Shown here one piece after another: positions 6,801-6,882 of a stretch of DNA of 6,882 bases. Numbering within the stretch: the first letter of the stretch is position 1; each line of letters starts with the position of its first letter. A model generated the notes under the pieces. That model searched no databases and was not told the origin of the DNA. It saw only the letters and a list, made by a program, of their open reading frames with translations. The translations under genes and the position numbers were made by a program. This DNA is from Gorillibacterium sp. (lineage in GTDB: Bacteria > Bacillota > Bacilli > Paenibacillales > NBRC-103111). The stretch lies in the NCBI GenBank assembly GCA_023511325.1, contig JAIMBU010000139.1, forward strand, positions 1 through 6,882, read 5' to 3'.

Positions 6801-6882
6801 GGAGCTGGGGGTTCAGGGGGTGCCGTTCTTCTATCTGGATGGCAAAACCCCTGCGTTCGAGCGGGTGGAGTTGTGTCGCAAA
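3865..6882 (+). CDS. SWIM zinc finger / SNF2-family DEAD-like helicase, 3' end cut by window
   Basis: This is a large cytoplasmic SNF2-type double-stranded DNA translocase/ATPase of unknown target. The frame stays open for 1006 codons to the right edge. An N-terminal SWIM zinc finger has Cys69-x-Cys71 and Cys81-x-His83. The middle part, roughly 240-620, resembles the bacterial SNF2-associated region. The ATPase core begins with LRDYQ (Gln665) and has Walker A DDMGLGKT (686-693, Lys692), motif Ia IVSPASLVYNW (716-726), Walker B DEAQ (787-790), motif III LTGTPVEN (814-821), the FLLRRLKTDV signature (859-868) and LRQLCCHP (926-933). The helicase C lobe starts near 955 with motif IV (MLIFSQF, 964-970) and YLDGKT (990-995). 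Motifs V and VI, including the arginine finger, lie outside the window; family proteins of this kind are about 1,050-1,100 residues, so little is missing. No frameshift is seen. It is divergent from the PLP gene and has its own promoter. Confidence 0.95.
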   Translation, partial: MSFHLTKRVIKLLCGQTAYARGEAYYNARKVTFMSYDEETLSYEANVKGSNSYEVTIEIDDNGDVDATCTCPAFLNYDNYCKHIAAVLLNIHGIEQGERTPVHTVTSILQAESRSSVSGRGLLKPEFAASVTGHAGISAGDLQLMSSVLGLFGDKPLRPSRTRPLFDSRTPLDVEITLSSLAYGFRKQMLGIELRVGTKRLYIVQKIRELLERIKQRESFVFSKHFTYDPELYSFQKETDAVLQQLIEISHNEKLYRETASIYYSHANSISGDRVLLIPPIAWESLLPLLMQVPSLLLQLKGHTYNGIHMSDDALPLQFTFDQTGLGQMEGYQLDIHGLEQITVMEDYGIAFFEGKLLRMPHEQGKRLSELKQMLESSRKQQIRIPAEQMEPFMEKVLPGLMKLGSVHIAQVVSARMLQTPLKAKLYLDRVKDRLLAGLEFQYGDIVINPLEGDGQARGSDRILLRDGDQERLILDYMEQTAFGKTESGYFTDDEEAEYDFLYSIVPKLEKLLTVYATTAVKAKLHTGFNAPKITVDVDERTDWLAFRFDMDGIPDAEIRGLLASLEEKRKYHRMPDGSLLPLEGAEFAEIARFTNEMGIRQRDIKGAQLRLPIVRGLHLIDAEKLGSSIKLGKSFRRLLENMRNPDNLDFPVPEHLTHILRDYQVYGYQWLKTLAHYHFGGILADDMGLGKTLQSIAFLVSVLPDIRAEKLPALIVSPASLVYNWQNEFRRFAPELRTVITDGSKLERDSLLKNISKVDVIITSYPLLRRDIAWYASKAFHTLFLDEAQMFKNHTTQTAQAVKEIRAKYRFALTGTPVENRLEELWSIFDAVFPELFPGRRAFSELPRDTVARRIRPFLLRRLKTDVLKELPDKIETLQASELLPEQKKLYVAYLAKLQQETVKHLNEESFQKNRIKILAGLTRLRQLCCHPALFVEGYTGSSAKFEQLLELVEECRSAGKRMLIFSQFTEMLGIIGRELGVQGVPFFYLDGKTPAFERVELCRK

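Noticed and set aside
3865..6882. Possible frameshift in the SNF2 gene, since several short frames of other phases cover it
   Set aside because: Translating the plus-strand frame from 3865 codon by codon gives an unbroken protein with all expected motifs in order up to the window edge.

Overview
The window looks like a chromosomal segment of a mid-GC member of the Bacillales, most likely Paenibacillus or a close relative. The evidence is an HtrA-type membrane protease followed directly by a small CxxH/CxxC protein. That pair marks the end of the walRK (yycFG) neighbourhood in Bacillus-type genomes. Strong AGGAGG-like ribosome binding sites and sigma-A-like promoters fit this too. The assignment is an inference from gene content; no rRNA or other marker gene is present.

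Layout: positions 2-1108 (+) hold an HtrA/DegP-type serine protease that enters from the left edge without its first residues. A 57-residue CxxH/CxxC protein follows at 1197-1370 (+), with an imperfect 28-bp direct repeat around the htrA stop codon and in the gap. A nitroreductase-fold protein lies at 1458-2339 (+). A strong symmetrical terminator at 2350-2398 separates it from a convergent PLP enzyme of the Cys/Met metabolism (trans-sulfuration) family at 2441-3616 (-). A divergent promoter region at 3617-3864 then leads into a very large SWIM zinc finger/SNF2 helicase gene, which starts at 3865 (+) and runs off the right edge with its frame open for 1006 codons.

How the genes relate: the protease and the CxxH/CxxC gene are probably co-transcribed, as an extension of the cell-envelope stress locus. 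The nitroreductase may be read through from them or may have its own weak promoter. The PLP enzyme has its own promoter with a short leader and no visible room for an S-box or T-box. The SNF2 protein has its own extended -10 promoter and appears to be a separate chromatin- or nucleic-acid-acting ATPase. In Bacillus the gene after the CxxH/CxxC protein is usually rlmH; here three unrelated transcription units stand in that place.

No mobile element, CRISPR array, tRNA, rRNA or riboswitch was found. I did not find a convincing new multi-gene system. The most notable points are the atypical active-site loops of the PLP enzyme, the C-x4-C variant in the small cysteine protein, the repeat at the htrA 3' end, and the two-lobed arrangement of the nitroreductase. 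Every gap between genes is under 300 bases.
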